A stretch of 50,650 bases of DNA from Peribacillus acanthi (GTDB lineage: Bacteria; Bacillota; Bacilli; Bacillales; DSM-1321): assembly GCF_003073175.1 (NCBI RefSeq), contig NZ_QBBX01000025.1:1-50650 (forward strand), read 5' to 3'. Below, one piece after another: positions 36,583 through 46,606 of this stretch; the stretch's first letter is position 1; each line of letters opens with the position of its first letter. The position numbers and the translations under genes were made by a program. Under the pieces are notes generated by a model. That model did not search any database. It was not told where the DNA came from and saw only the letters and a list, made by a program, of their open reading frames with translations.

Positions 36583-36602
36583 CAATTTAAGAACAAAGAA
36601 GT

Positions 36603-36657
36603 TGATTTCCACTCCGGACGCACGCCCACAGAAAGCAAGCGTCTGGAGCGGAAAAAC
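36603..36657. repeat. GC-rich dispersed-repeat-like hairpin
   Basis: Arms at 36606-36621 and 36639-36654 form a 16-position stem (TTTCCACTCCGGACGC with GCGTCTGGAGCGGAAA, two non-Watson-Crick positions), with a GAAAGCAAGC segment inside. It is clearly GC-richer than its flanks. Similar elements are scattered in many Bacillus-related genomes; I recognise the type from memory, not from a search. Confidence 0.6.
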
Positions 36658-36684
36658 AGACCATTTAACAGAGGTCATAAAAAA

Positions 36685-36709
36685 CCCCTTTGCCTACAAG
36701 ACAAAGGGG
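36685..36709 (-). terminator. Terminator of rnpA-spoIIIJ-jag
   Basis: A perfect CCCCTTTG / CAAAGGGG stem with a 9-base loop is followed by TTTTTTA on the minus strand, 11 bases past the jag stop. Confidence 0.9.
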
Positions 36710-36719
36710 GAATACTCTA

Positions 36720-37346
36720 TTATTTTTTCAATTCATACGCAATTACGATATGACGATGAGGCTCTGTCCCATGTGAATACGTTCGAATTTGAGGATATTT
36801 CATTAAAGCGGTATGAATGACTTTTCGCTCATAAGATGGCATTGGTTCAAAGGACACTTCTTTTTTCGTTCTGATTACTTTTTGTGCCATTCGGTCCGCA
36901 AGCTGAGTCAACGTTTCATTTCTGCGAAGACGATAGTCCTCGGCATCTAGTAACACTGTCAAATATTGCTTCGAATACCGGTTTGCCACAAGTTGTGTCA
37001 AGTATTGAAGGGAATTTAAAGTTTGTCCCCTTTTTCCAATTAAAAGAGCAATTTTTTCTCCTGATAGCTGAATATGAAGGTTTTTGCCTTCTTTTTTCAC
37101 TTGAATGTCAATTTCGACACCCATTTTTTCACTAACATTTCGGAGAAAACTAACTGTCTCATCAATAGGATCAGGATGGAGGACTACTTTTACAATCGAC
37201 TCCTTCTTACCAAAAAGTCCTAGGAAACCTTTTTTACCTTCATCAATGATGGTTATTTCTACTTTTTCTCTGGTTGTTTGAAGCTGAGCTAAAGCGGATT
37301 CTACTGCTTCCTCGACATTTTGTCCTGTAGCAGTTACTTCTTTCAC
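36720..37346 (-). CDS. jag: RNA-binding protein Jag (KhpB, EloR)
   Basis: A 208-residue protein with the three expected parts: Jag-N (about 1-52, ending [13 protein letters not shown]), a type II KH domain (about 60-140, with the I-G-K-R-G-Q loop), and R3H (about 145-205, RPxx replaced by the [14 protein letters not shown] segment). It binds RNA with KhpA and influences cell elongation in several Firmicutes. A GTG start overlaps the spoIIIJ stop; GGAGGAG precedes it. Confidence 0.96.
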   Translation of the reverse strand: MKEVTATGQNVEEAVESALAQLQTTREKVEITIIDEGKKGFLGLFGKKESIVKVVLHPDPIDETVSFLRNVSEKMGVEIDIQVKKEGKNLHIQLSGEKIALLIGKRGQTLNSLQYLTQLVANRYSKQYLTVLLDAEDYRLRRNETLTQLADRMAQKVIRTKKEVSFEPMPSYERKVIHTALMKYPQIRTYSHGTEPHRHIVIAYELKK

Positions 37347-38110
37347 TTTTTCGCTCCTCCTGCAGTAGCATTCGTCTTTAATTCAGGTCCTTTAATAAAG
37401 TATGTTTGAACAATCATGAACAAGTTCCCTACTACCCAGTACAGAGATAATGCAGATGGGAAGTTGATTGCAAAAACAACAATCATGATTGGCATGATCC
37501 AAAGCATCATCGCCATTTGAGGATTTGCCTCTTGGCCAGCCATCATCATTTTTTGTTGGATAAACGTTGTGATACCCGCAACCACTGGCAAAATAAAGAA
37601 TGGATCTTTTTCCCCTAAATCGAACCAAAGGAAATTATGATTAGCAATCTCTTGAGTTCTCATAATCGCGTGGTAAAAACCAATCAAAATTGGCATTTGA
37701 ACTAGTAATGGGAAACATCCAGCAAGTGGATTAACACCATGCGTCTGGAATAATGCCATGGTTTCTTGTTGAAGCTTTTGTTGTGTCTGTGCATCTTTCG
37801 AGCTATATTTCTCACGAAGTCTTTGCATTTCTGGTTGTAAAGCTTGCATAGCTTTAGAGCTCTTTGTTTGTTTGATCATTAAAGGCAAAATTAGCAATCT
37901 GATTAATAAAGTTACGGCAATGATCCCAAAACCATAACTTCCTCCCAGAAATTCTGATACCTTTACAATCAGTAAAGAAAGAGGATAAACAATAAATTCA
38001 TTCCAAAACCCTTTGCTCTCAGATGTTATAGGATCATTTACCTCAGTACATCCTGTTAGCAGTATCATCAAGGAAACTAATCCAAGGATGACCAATAATC
38101 GTTTCTTCAA
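37343..38110 (-). CDS. spoIIIJ: Membrane insertase YidC1 (SpoIIIJ)
   Basis: A YidC/Oxa1 insertase of 255 residues, which places membrane proteins and is needed for sporulation stage III in B. subtilis. A lipoprotein signal ends in L-L-T-G-C (Cys21). Five transmembrane helices follow, with the cytoplasmic basic groove helices between helices 1 and 2 ([32 protein letters not shown]) and the conserved [16 protein letters not shown]. The start is a TTG at 38110 after AAGGAGG. It overlaps jag and follows rnpA, the usual order. Confidence 0.96.
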   Translation of the reverse strand: MKKRLLVILGLVSLMILLTGCTEVNDPITSESKGFWNEFIVYPLSLLIVKVSEFLGGSYGFGIIAVTLLIRLLILPLMIKQTKSSKAMQALQPEMQRLREKYSSKDAQTQQKLQQETMALFQTHGVNPLAGCFPLLVQMPILIGFYHAIMRTQEIANHNFLWFDLGEKDPFFILPVVAGITTFIQQKMMMAGQEANPQMAMMLWIMPIMIVVFAINFPSALSLYWVVGNLFMIVQTYFIKGPELKTNATAGGAKK

Positions 38111-38275
38111 ACGCTTTTTCCTCCTTACTAACTTTTACTTTATTGTTAACAGCCAAAATGGCTAGAAAACTCTTCATGATTTCTAGAAATACAATTCTCT
38201 ATAGATATCCAGTATTCCTACATAGTCCTAAAAAAGATTAAAGTGGATTACTAAAATCGAATGCATCATATGACT

Positions 38276-38623
38276 TTATTTTTTTTGTTGAAAAATCTTC
38301 GCACGTTTAAATACATGAATGAGACTTTTTTTGACTTCAAAAAAATCCATGTCAGCAGCTGGTTTTCTGGCAATCACTATATAATCCTTATCGATTTCCA
38401 GGCCATCCTTTAATTCCAGGAATGCTTGCCGTATGTATCTTTTAATTTGATTACGCATGACTGCGTTGCCGATTTTTTTACTGACAGAAAGACCCACTCG
38501 ATAATATCCTTGAGCAGGTTTATTTAGGACATAAATAACAAACTGTCGATTGGCGAAAGATTCCCCTTTTTGAAAAACTTCCTGAAAATCGTTATTTTTC
38601 TTAATCCGAAATTTTTTTTTCAT
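38276..38623 (-). CDS. rnpA: Ribonuclease P protein component RnpA
   Basis: The protein subunit of RNase P, 115 residues. It helps the catalytic RNA bind pre-tRNA leaders. [19 protein letters not shown] starts the family pattern; the basic RNR-like [14 protein letters not shown] motif (about 58-71) that binds the RNA is clear. AAGGTG lies before the ATG. It is separated from rpmH by two terminator-like hairpins, so it probably has its own promoter and leads spoIIIJ-jag. Confidence 0.96.
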   Translation of the reverse strand: MKKKFRIKKNNDFQEVFQKGESFANRQFVIYVLNKPAQGYYRVGLSVSKKIGNAVMRNQIKRYIRQAFLELKDGLEIDKDYIVIARKPAADMDFFEVKKSLIHVFKRAKIFQQKK

Positions 38624-38797
38624 TTCATTACACCTTCAAAAAGAACGAGGATTCCGCTAAAAGAACAACACATTCTCTTTCAGCTCAATAAGAATACATT
38701 CTTTCCAATCTATATTTGAATCAAACATTTAGAACCATAAGATAAACTTACCTTCATGTTGGTTTCTATAACTTTATATTTTAGGAAAAAACAAAAA

Positions 38798-38834
38798 AAG
38801 AATGACAGCCCACAGTACCGTCGCTGCCATTCTT
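38798..38834 (-). terminator. Second terminator after rpmH
   Basis: Stem AAGAATGACAGC / GCTGCCATTCTT (one mismatch) is followed by seven T residues on the minus strand. It lies 10 bases after the first rpmH terminator. Confidence 0.85.
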
Positions 38835-38844
38835 AAAAAAAAGA

Positions 38845-38864
38845 CCACTGAGACTGATCAGTGG
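38845..38864 (-). terminator. First terminator after rpmH
   Basis: A perfect 7-bp stem CCACTGA / TCAGTGG with a 6-base loop is followed by TCTTTTTTTT on the minus strand, starting two bases after the rpmH stop. Confidence 0.85.
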
Positions 38865-38865
38865 C

Positions 38866-39000
38866 CTATGCAGATAATACTTTTCTGCCCTTACGACGGC
38901 GTGCAGCTAATACTTTACGTCCGTTTTTAGTGCTCATACGCGCACGGAAACCGTGAACTTTACTACGCTTACGCTTATTTGGTTGATAAGTTCTTTTCAT
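38866..39000 (-). CDS. rpmH: 50S ribosomal protein L34
   Basis: L34 is a 44-residue, very basic ribosomal protein: [19 protein letters not shown] opens it and the [20 protein letters not shown] tail ends it. The length and sequence are standard for Bacilli. GGGAGGTG precedes the ATG by eight bases. A strong sigma-A promoter lies 47 bases upstream. Tandem terminators follow. Confidence 0.98.
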   Translation of the reverse strand: MKRTYQPNKRKRSKVHGFRARMSTKNGRKVLAARRRKGRKVLSA

Positions 39001-39046
39001 TATATGACACCTCCCTGAGGAATAACAGTTAAAGACAGTCCTTCTA

Positions 39047-39076
39047 ATTATATAGACGAGACATAAAAATTGTCAA
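39047..39076 (-). promoter_or_regulatory. rpmH promoter
   Basis: On the minus strand TTGACA (39076-39071) and TATAAT (39052-39047) are separated by 18 bases. Both hexamers are perfect sigma-A consensus. It points away from dnaA. Confidence 0.8.
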
Positions 39077-39519
39077 CCATCTTTCAAAAAACATCTCAAT
39101 TAAAAAAATAGACAGATAAAAGTTTAATACAATTGATAACCTAACTGCAAGTTAACTATTGCATTGCAGAAAAGGTTTCACATTTTTTCCCCTACTATTA
39201 ATCCTTATATCCGCCCATATTTATATTCTCCTCTATATTGAATCAAACTTTCATAAAATCATCAAATTAACTTAGGTATGTTCCTCCATCCAAACCGCAA
39301 ATGATATAGATCGAAAATAATTCATTGGTTAAACAGAGAAAGGAAAAGACTCATCCCATCTTAATTGTAATTTTTATTTAAAAAGCGTGACCTTTGAATA
39401 CAGTAAGAGACACTTGCCTTTAAATATAGTAAATAAAATTAAATTAAAAGCAACAAAATTTACGAAAACAGCCAAATTAAAAAATATTTTTTCTGGAATT
39501 TATTATACAAAAAGTATTA
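39077..39519. other. AT-rich region between rpmH promoter and oriC boxes
   Basis: This 440-base stretch is strongly AT-rich with no open frame of note. I see no good DnaA box or promoter here. It may act as flexible sequence beside the origin. Confidence 0.4.
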
Positions 39520-39782
39520 TGTGGATAATTATTTCGACATTTTTTTCTTATCCACATCACTAATTGACAGGTTTTTCACAACTTAGACTCTTGTGGAAAA
39601 TTATTGTCCCCATGATTTTGGTATTGTGGATAACCAATAAAAAGCATTGCAACCACTCAAAGTTTTTGATATTATTACTTTGTTTTCATTCTGGATAACT
39701 TTATTCACAGTTTTCACTTATCCACAAACTGTGAATAACCTGTGGACAGGTTATTCACCTTGTTAGTAACTTTTCATCCACA
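39520..39782. other. oriC: oriC, upstream DnaA-box cluster
   Basis: Perfect boxes TTATCCACA are at 39548-39556 and 39718-39726 (plus) and at 39520-39528 and 39625-39633 (minus strand). One-mismatch boxes are at 39592-39600, 39701-39709, 39730-39738 and 39774-39782. This is the box-rich part of the bipartite Bacillus origin (incA/B-type region) and also controls dnaA expression. Confidence 0.92.
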
Positions 39783-39793
39783 ACCAGTGGATA

Positions 39794-39802
39794 TTGTCGA
39801 AA
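39794..39802 (+). promoter_or_regulatory. Possible Spo0A (0A) box in oriC
   Basis: TTGTCGAAA matches the core TGTCGAA of the 0A box. Spo0A boxes overlapping the origin are known in B. subtilis, where Spo0A~P restrains initiation. A single short motif can arise by chance. Confidence 0.4.
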
Positions 39803-39884
39803 ATTGTTTTCTTACCTTATTATATATTTTTCCCATTCATCTGTTTGTATAAAAATGAAATTAACAATCAAACGAGCCGAAAAT

Positions 39885-39907
39885 ACTTGTACATATGTTG
39901 TACAAGT
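39885..39907. promoter_or_regulatory. Palindrome upstream of dnaA
   Basis: Arms ACTTGTACA and TGTACAAGT, perfect over nine bases with a five-base spacer (TATGT), lie 100 bases before the dnaA start. The form is that of a dimeric repressor operator. No sigma-A -35/-10 pair is convincing nearby, and the binder is unknown. Confidence 0.45.
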
Positions 39908-40006
39908 AGCTTTGGAGACGCTTTTTTTCATAGATAAACTATGGAATTTATTTTGACATGGAGCAAAATTATATAGAGAGAAAACCTTGCAAAGGAGGGA
40001 ATCTGT

Positions 40007-41356
40007 TTGGAAAATATAGCTGCCTTATGGAGCCAGGCACTTAAAGAAATCGAAAAGAAAATTAGTAAACCAAGCTTTGAAACATGGCTGAAATCCACAA
40101 AGGCTCATACCTTGCAAGGAGACACATTAACGGTAACCGCACCGAATGAGTTTGCCAGGGACTGGCTTGAAGAACGCTATGCTCCTCTGATTTCAGGAGT
40201 TTTATATGATGTAACAGGCGAAGAATTGACGGTAAAGTTCATCATTCCCCAAAATCAAGGGGAAGAAGATTTTGATATTCCAACGCCGGCAAAAAAACCG
40301 AAAAGACGAGAAGAGGAACAAATCGATTTTCCTCAAAATATGTTGAATCCTAAATACACTTTCGACACATTCGTTATTGGATCAGGCAACCGTTTTGCCC
40401 ATGCTGCGTCTCTTGCAGTGGCTGAAGCACCAGCAAAGGCGTATAATCCGCTATTCATTTACGGGGGCGTAGGACTAGGAAAGACCCACTTAATGCATGC
40501 CATTGGCCATTATGTTTTAGAACATAATCCATCAGCAAAAGTTGTCTATTTATCTTCTGAGAAATTCACAAATGAATTCATTAACTCGATTCGTGACAAT
40601 AAAGCAGTTGATTTTAGAAATAAATATCGTAGTGTCGACGTCCTGCTTATTGACGATATTCAATTCTTGGCTGGAAAAGAACAAACACAGGAAGAATTTT
40701 TCCATACGTTCAATACCCTACATGAAGAGAGCAAACAAATAGTCATCTCTAGTGACCGACCACCTAAAGAAATTCCAACTCTAGAAGACCGCCTTCGTTC
40801 AAGATTTGAGTGGGGGTTAATCACAGACATTACGCCACCAGATTTAGAAACAAGGATTGCTATTCTGAGAAAGAAAGCAAAAGCAGAAGGCCTAGATATC
40901 CCAAATGAAGTGATGCTTTATATCGCGAACCAAATTGACTCCAATATTCGTGAGCTCGAAGGTGCACTAATCCGCGTAGTGGCTTACTCTTCTTTAATAA
41001 ATAAGGATATAAACGCTGATTTGGCAGCAGAAGCATTAAAAGATATCATTCCAAGCTCAAAACCGAAAATCATTACGATACATGATATTCAAAAAGCTGT
41101 AGGGGATCATTACAGTGTAAAATTAGAGGATTTTAAAGCGAAAAAGCGTACGAAAACGGTTGCCTTCCCAAGACAAATCGCTATGTATTTATCGAGGGAG
41201 TTAACTGATTTTTCATTACCCAAAATTGGGGATGAGTTTGGTGGACGTGACCACACGACGGTTATTCATGCTCATGAAAAAATCTCAAAGCTTTTACAAA
41301 CTGATTCTCAATTGCAAAGGCAACTGAAAGAAATTAATGAGCGATTAAAAGTATAA
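40007..41356 (+). CDS. dnaA: Chromosomal replication initiator DnaA
   Basis: DnaA opens oriC by forming an ATP-bound filament on DnaA boxes and the DnaA-trios. The 449-residue protein has domain I (1-80), a short linker, the AAA+ domain with Walker [10 protein letters not shown] (153-161), Walker [10 protein letters not shown], and domain IV whose helix-turn-helix signature [11 protein letters not shown] is at about 412. The start is a TTG, with AAAGGAGGG seven bases upstream. It is followed directly by the second half of oriC and dnaN. Confidence 0.99.
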   Translation: MENIAALWSQALKEIEKKISKPSFETWLKSTKAHTLQGDTLTVTAPNEFARDWLEERYAPLISGVLYDVTGEELTVKFIIPQNQGEEDFDIPTPAKKPKRREEEQIDFPQNMLNPKYTFDTFVIGSGNRFAHAASLAVAEAPAKAYNPLFIYGGVGLGKTHLMHAIGHYVLEHNPSAKVVYLSSEKFTNEFINSIRDNKAVDFRNKYRSVDVLLIDDIQFLAGKEQTQEEFFHTFNTLHEESKQIVISSDRPPKEIPTLEDRLRSRFEWGLITDITPPDLETRIAILRKKAKAEGLDIPNEVMLYIANQIDSNIRELEGALIRVVAYSSLINKDINADLAAEALKDIIPSSKPKIITIHDIQKAVGDHYSVKLEDFKAKKRTKTVAFPRQIAMYLSRELTDFSLPKIGDEFGGRDHTTVIHAHEKISKLLQTDSQLQRQLKEINERLKV

Positions 41357-41401
41357 AACTTGTGGGAAAATGTTAATAACCTGCAATAGTTTATGCACAG
41401 T

Positions 41402-41520
41402 CTGTCCACATGTGGATAGACTGTTTTTCCTTAGTATTTTAGAGTTATCCACATGTTCACAGGCCCTATTACTATTACTACTAATTTTTTTATAAAAAAT
41501 AATAATATATGCTAGCAGAA
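41402..41520 (+). other. oriC: oriC, DnaA-trio and unwinding region between dnaA and dnaN
   Basis: DnaA boxes CTGTCCACA (41402), inverted TGTGGATAG (41411) and perfect TTATCCACA (41445-41453) are followed by a GC patch and then by TATTACTATTACTACTA (41467-41483). That segment repeats a TAC/TAT triplet like the B. subtilis DnaA-trios. A run of AT-only sequence then extends to 41520. This is the place where the duplex should first open. Confidence 0.9.
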
Positions 41521-41549
41521 AAAAAATAGAACTCATTCGGGAGGAAACA

Positions 41550-42683
41550 ATGAAATTTATTATCCAAAGAGACCGCTTAGTACAAAGTGTCCAAGATGTA
41601 ATGAAAGCTGTTGCTTCTAGAACAACTATTCCAATTTTGACTGGTATTAAAATTACGGCAACTGATTCAGGAGTAACACTTACTGGTAGTGATTCAGATA
41701 TCTCCATTGAATCTTTTATCCCTTTAGAAGAAGAGGGGGACGAATTAGTTGAACTAAAACAAACAGGCAGCATTGTATTACAAGCGCGTTTCTTTAATGA
41801 AATCATTAAAAAATTACCTATGGATTCTGTTGAAATAAGGGTTGAAAATCAATTCCAAACGATCATTCGTTCTGGCAAAGCTGAATTTAATTTGAATGGG
41901 CTTGACGCAGAAGAATATCCACACCTCCCACAAATTGAGGAAGAAAACATTATTAAACTACCTACAGATTTATTGAAAACATTAATCAGGCAGACGGTTT
42001 ATGCAGTGTCCACCTCAGAAACACGTCCTATCTTGACAGGTGTCAACTGGAAGGTTGAAAACGGGGAGTTAATCTGTATTGCAACAGATAGTCACAGATT
42101 GGCAATGAGGAAAGCTAAATTACAGGGTGAAGCTCTTGGTAATTATAATGTGGTCATTCCAGGGAAAAGCTTAAATGAGCTTAGTAAGATCTTAGATGAT
42201 ACTCAAGATTCAGTTGATATTGTCATTACTGAAAACCAAGTGTTATTTAAAGCCAAGCATCTTCTTTTCTTCTCAAGATTGTTAGAAGGGAATTATCCTG
42301 ATACATCACGCTTAATCCCAAATGAGAGCAAGACGGATGTGACACTGAATACAAAAGATTTCCTACAAGCGATTGTCCGTGCTTCACTTCTTGGGGAAGG
42401 GAAAAATAACGTCGTAAAACTTACGACTTTCGATTCTAATTTTATTGAAATTTCCTCCAATACCCCTGAAATCGGAAAAGTAGAAGAAGAAGTTCAAGTG
42501 GAATCAATTGAAGGAGAAGAGCTTAAAATCTCTTTCAATGCTAAATTTATGATGGATGCTTTACGTGCGTTAGAAGGTAGCGATATTCAAATTAGCTTCA
42601 CTGGAGCAATGAGACCATTCGTAATTAAAAGTTTGAATGATGAGTCTATGCTCCAACTGATCCTTCCTGTAAGAACTTATTAA
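41550..42683 (+). CDS. dnaN: DNA polymerase III beta subunit (sliding clamp)
   Basis: The clamp of 377 residues that holds polymerase on DNA. Three structurally similar domains of about 120 residues each are expected; MKFIIQRDRLVQSVQDVMKAVASRTTIPILTGI and the C-terminal MRPFVIKS...LQLILPVRTY are family signatures. GGGAGG stands eight bases before the ATG. A strong terminator follows, though read-through to yaaA-recF is usual in Bacillus. Confidence 0.99.
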   Translation: MKFIIQRDRLVQSVQDVMKAVASRTTIPILTGIKITATDSGVTLTGSDSDISIESFIPLEEEGDELVELKQTGSIVLQARFFNEIIKKLPMDSVEIRVENQFQTIIRSGKAEFNLNGLDAEEYPHLPQIEEENIIKLPTDLLKTLIRQTVYAVSTSETRPILTGVNWKVENGELICIATDSHRLAMRKAKLQGEALGNYNVVIPGKSLNELSKILDDTQDSVDIVITENQVLFKAKHLLFFSRLLEGNYPDTSRLIPNESKTDVTLNTKDFLQAIVRASLLGEGKNNVVKLTTFDSNFIEISSNTPEIGKVEEEVQVESIEGEELKISFNAKFMMDALRALEGSDIQISFTGAMRPFVIKSLNDESMLQLILPVRTY

Positions 42684-42727
42684 AAATTCGTAAGCAACAA
42701 AAGCATATTTCGTTTAGGAAATTTCTT

Positions 42728-42758
42728 AAAGCTGTTAGTAAACGTCGCTAACAGCTTT
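42728..42758 (+). terminator. dnaN terminator
   Basis: An 11-bp perfect stem AAAGCTGTTAG / CTAACAGCTTT with a 9-base loop is followed by ATTTTGTTT. It ends the dnaA-dnaN transcript, at least in part. Confidence 0.85.
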
Positions 42759-42830
42759 ATTTTGTTTATTTGTGAAAAGTTTAGTAAAATAAAATATTAG
42801 AGATTCATTTAGAAAAGAGTGAAGATTCTT

Positions 42831-43040
42831 ATGAAAATTATTCAAATCGATACCGAATATATCACCCTAGGTCAATTTTTAAAGTTAGCCGATATCATCC
42901 AAAGTGGCGGGATGGCGAAATGGTTTTTAAGTGAGCATGAAGTGTACATCAATGGCGAATTAGATGTTCGCCGAGGAAGAAAGCTTCGTAGCGGTGATAA
43001 GATTGAGATTCCAGGCTTTGGGAACTATGGAGTCCATTAA
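42831..43040 (+). CDS. yaaA: S4-domain protein YaaA (RlbA)
   Basis: A 69-residue S4-like RNA-binding protein. LGQFLKLADIIQSGGMAKWFLSEHEVYINGE and RRGRKLRSGDKIEI match the family. B. subtilis YaaA has been linked to late 50S ribosome assembly. The frame is open from a GTG at 42819, but the family begins MKIIQIDTEYITLGQF..., so I place the start at the ATG 42831. recF follows 23 bases downstream. Confidence 0.93.
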   Translation: MKIIQIDTEYITLGQFLKLADIIQSGGMAKWFLSEHEVYINGELDVRRGRKLRSGDKIEIPGFGNYGVH

Positions 43041-43063
43041 ACCTTTTGTAAAGGACTTGGATT

Positions 43064-44182
43064 ATGTTCATTGAATCAATAAAAGTAAAGAATTACAGGA
43101 ATTATGATCATTTGGAACTTTCCTTCGAGAATAAAGTTAATGTCATCCTTGGAGAAAATGCTCAAGGAAAAACGAATATTATGGAATCCATCTATGTGTT
43201 GGCTATGGCGAAATCACATCGGACTTCCAATGATAAAGAACTTATTCGCTGGGACGAAGAGTATGCTAAAATAGAAGGTAGGATACATAAAAAAAATTCT
43301 ACTGTTCCTTTAGAGTTAATTCTTTCAAAAAAAGGTAAAAAAGCAAAATATAACCATATTGAGCAACAACGCTTAAGTCAATATATCGGAAATATGAACG
43401 TCGTCATGTTTGCGCCTGAAGACTTAAATCTTGTAAAAGGAAGTCCACAGGTAAGACGACGTTTTATTGATATGGAGATTGGACAAGTATCTCCTCTCTA
43501 TCTTCATGAAAGTAGCCAGTATCAAAAGGTCTTGCTTCAACGTAACCACTATTTGAAAATGCTACAGCTAAAAAAACAATCGGATCTTGCCATGTTGGAC
43601 ATCTTGACCGAACAAGTCGTCCAATATGCCGTGAAGATTGTCGATAAACGATATCAATTCATTTCTATGCTTCAAAAATGGGCAGAACCAATCCATTCAG
43701 GAATTTCAAGAGGACTTGAATCCTTGAAAATTGAGTACATTCCATCAGTCGATGTATCAGAAACAATGGATTTGTCGAAAATGATAGAGGTATTCCAAGA
43801 AAAATTTGCTAAAATAAGACAAAGAGAGATTGATCGAGGTGTGACTTTGATAGGCCCGCACCGTGATGATCTCGCTTTTATTGTGAACGGAAGAAATGTA
43901 CAGACGTTTGGTTCACAAGGGCAACAGCGGACAACAGCGTTATCTGTCAAACTAGCTGAAATCGAACTCATACATGCAGAGATTGGCGAATATCCGATTC
44001 TTCTTTTGGATGATGTACTATCAGAGCTGGATGATTTCAGACAATCACACTTGCTTAATACCATCCAAGGAAAAGTTCAGACTTTCGTGACAACCACTAG
44101 CGTAGAAGGGATCGACCATCAAACATTACGCGAGGCTTCCACTTATCATGTTGTGCAAGGAAGTATTTCAAAAGTTCAATAA
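43064..44182 (+). CDS. recF: DNA replication and repair protein RecF
   Basis: RecF, 372 residues, is an SMC-like ATPase that with RecO and RecR loads RecA at gaps. Walker [10 protein letters not shown] (about 30-38), the ABC signature GSQGQQRT (about 285) and Walker [13 protein letters not shown] are plain. AAAGGA stands before the ATG. The position between yaaA and remB is standard; its stop is just 14 bases before the remB ATG. Confidence 0.98.
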   Translation: MFIESIKVKNYRNYDHLELSFENKVNVILGENAQGKTNIMESIYVLAMAKSHRTSNDKELIRWDEEYAKIEGRIHKKNSTVPLELILSKKGKKAKYNHIEQQRLSQYIGNMNVVMFAPEDLNLVKGSPQVRRRFIDMEIGQVSPLYLHESSQYQKVLLQRNHYLKMLQLKKQSDLAMLDILTEQVVQYAVKIVDKRYQFISMLQKWAEPIHSGISRGLESLKIEYIPSVDVSETMDLSKMIEVFQEKFAKIRQREIDRGVTLIGPHRDDLAFIVNGRNVQTFGSQGQQRTTALSVKLAEIELIHAEIGEYPILLLDDVLSELDDFRQSHLLNTIQGKVQTFVTTTSVEGIDHQTLREASTYHVVQGSISKVQ

Positions 44183-44196
44183 TGGGGTGTGTCTCC

Positions 44197-44457
44197 ATGT
44201 ACCTTCACATAGGGGAAGATATATTAGTAAAAACGAAAGACATCGTAGCAATCCTAGATAAACAGCTGTTGAATCATTCATCGATGATGGAAGAATTTTT
44301 CAAGCAAGCAGGGAACTCAGAAGTAATGAGCAAGGGTTCCATTAAATCCATTATTGTAACGAAAGAACAGCTATTTTTTTCACCACTTTCATCTTCCACG
44401 CTAATGAAACGCTCTACTCAGCATCCATTTGAAGAGAGTGTGACTGTTAATAGATAG
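44197..44457 (+). CDS. remB: Extracellular matrix regulator RemB (YaaB, DUF370)
   Basis: RemB is a small DUF370 protein (86 residues here) reported to promote biofilm matrix gene expression with RemA in B. subtilis. The MYLHIGEDILVKTKDIVAILD start is the family signature. GGGGTG lies seven bases before the ATG at 44197; the frame is open from 44182 but that ATG overlaps the recF stop without its own ribosome site. gyrB follows. Confidence 0.93.
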   Translation: MYLHIGEDILVKTKDIVAILDKQLLNHSSMMEEFFKQAGNSEVMSKGSIKSIIVTKEQLFFSPLSSSTLMKRSTQHPFEESVTVNR

Positions 44458-44510
44458 CAAGAAATAGAACAACAGCAATACATTTTCATCTAAAAGAAAA
44501 GTGTAGGTGA

Positions 44511-46445
<1,935 letters not shown>

Positions 46446-46476
46446 CGAGAAATCCAAGACATAAATATTTTGAAAG

Positions 46477-46503
46477 CAGGGTAGAGGGATCTTTTCTATC
46501 CTG
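46477..46503 (+). terminator. Hairpin between gyrB and gyrA
   Basis: Stem CAGGGTAGA / TCTATCCTG (one mismatch) with a 9-base loop is followed by TCTTTT. It could reduce read-through from gyrB to gyrA. Confidence 0.6.
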
Positions 46504-46606
46504 TCTTTTACATAGTAGACCCACTTTAAAATAGACAAAGAATAATAGGTCGGCTTGATTATATTACATTTGAAAGCTTTTGCTTTGGGAAAAGGAGGTT
46601 GTCTCC

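Noticed and set aside
38171-38186. Palindrome ATTTCTAGAAAT as a Noc-binding site
   Set aside because: The known Noc site is ATTTCCCGGGAAAT; the centre here does not match.
46560-46590. Possible catabolite-responsive element before gyrA
   Set aside because: The central CG of cre is missing and the gene is not a carbon-control target.
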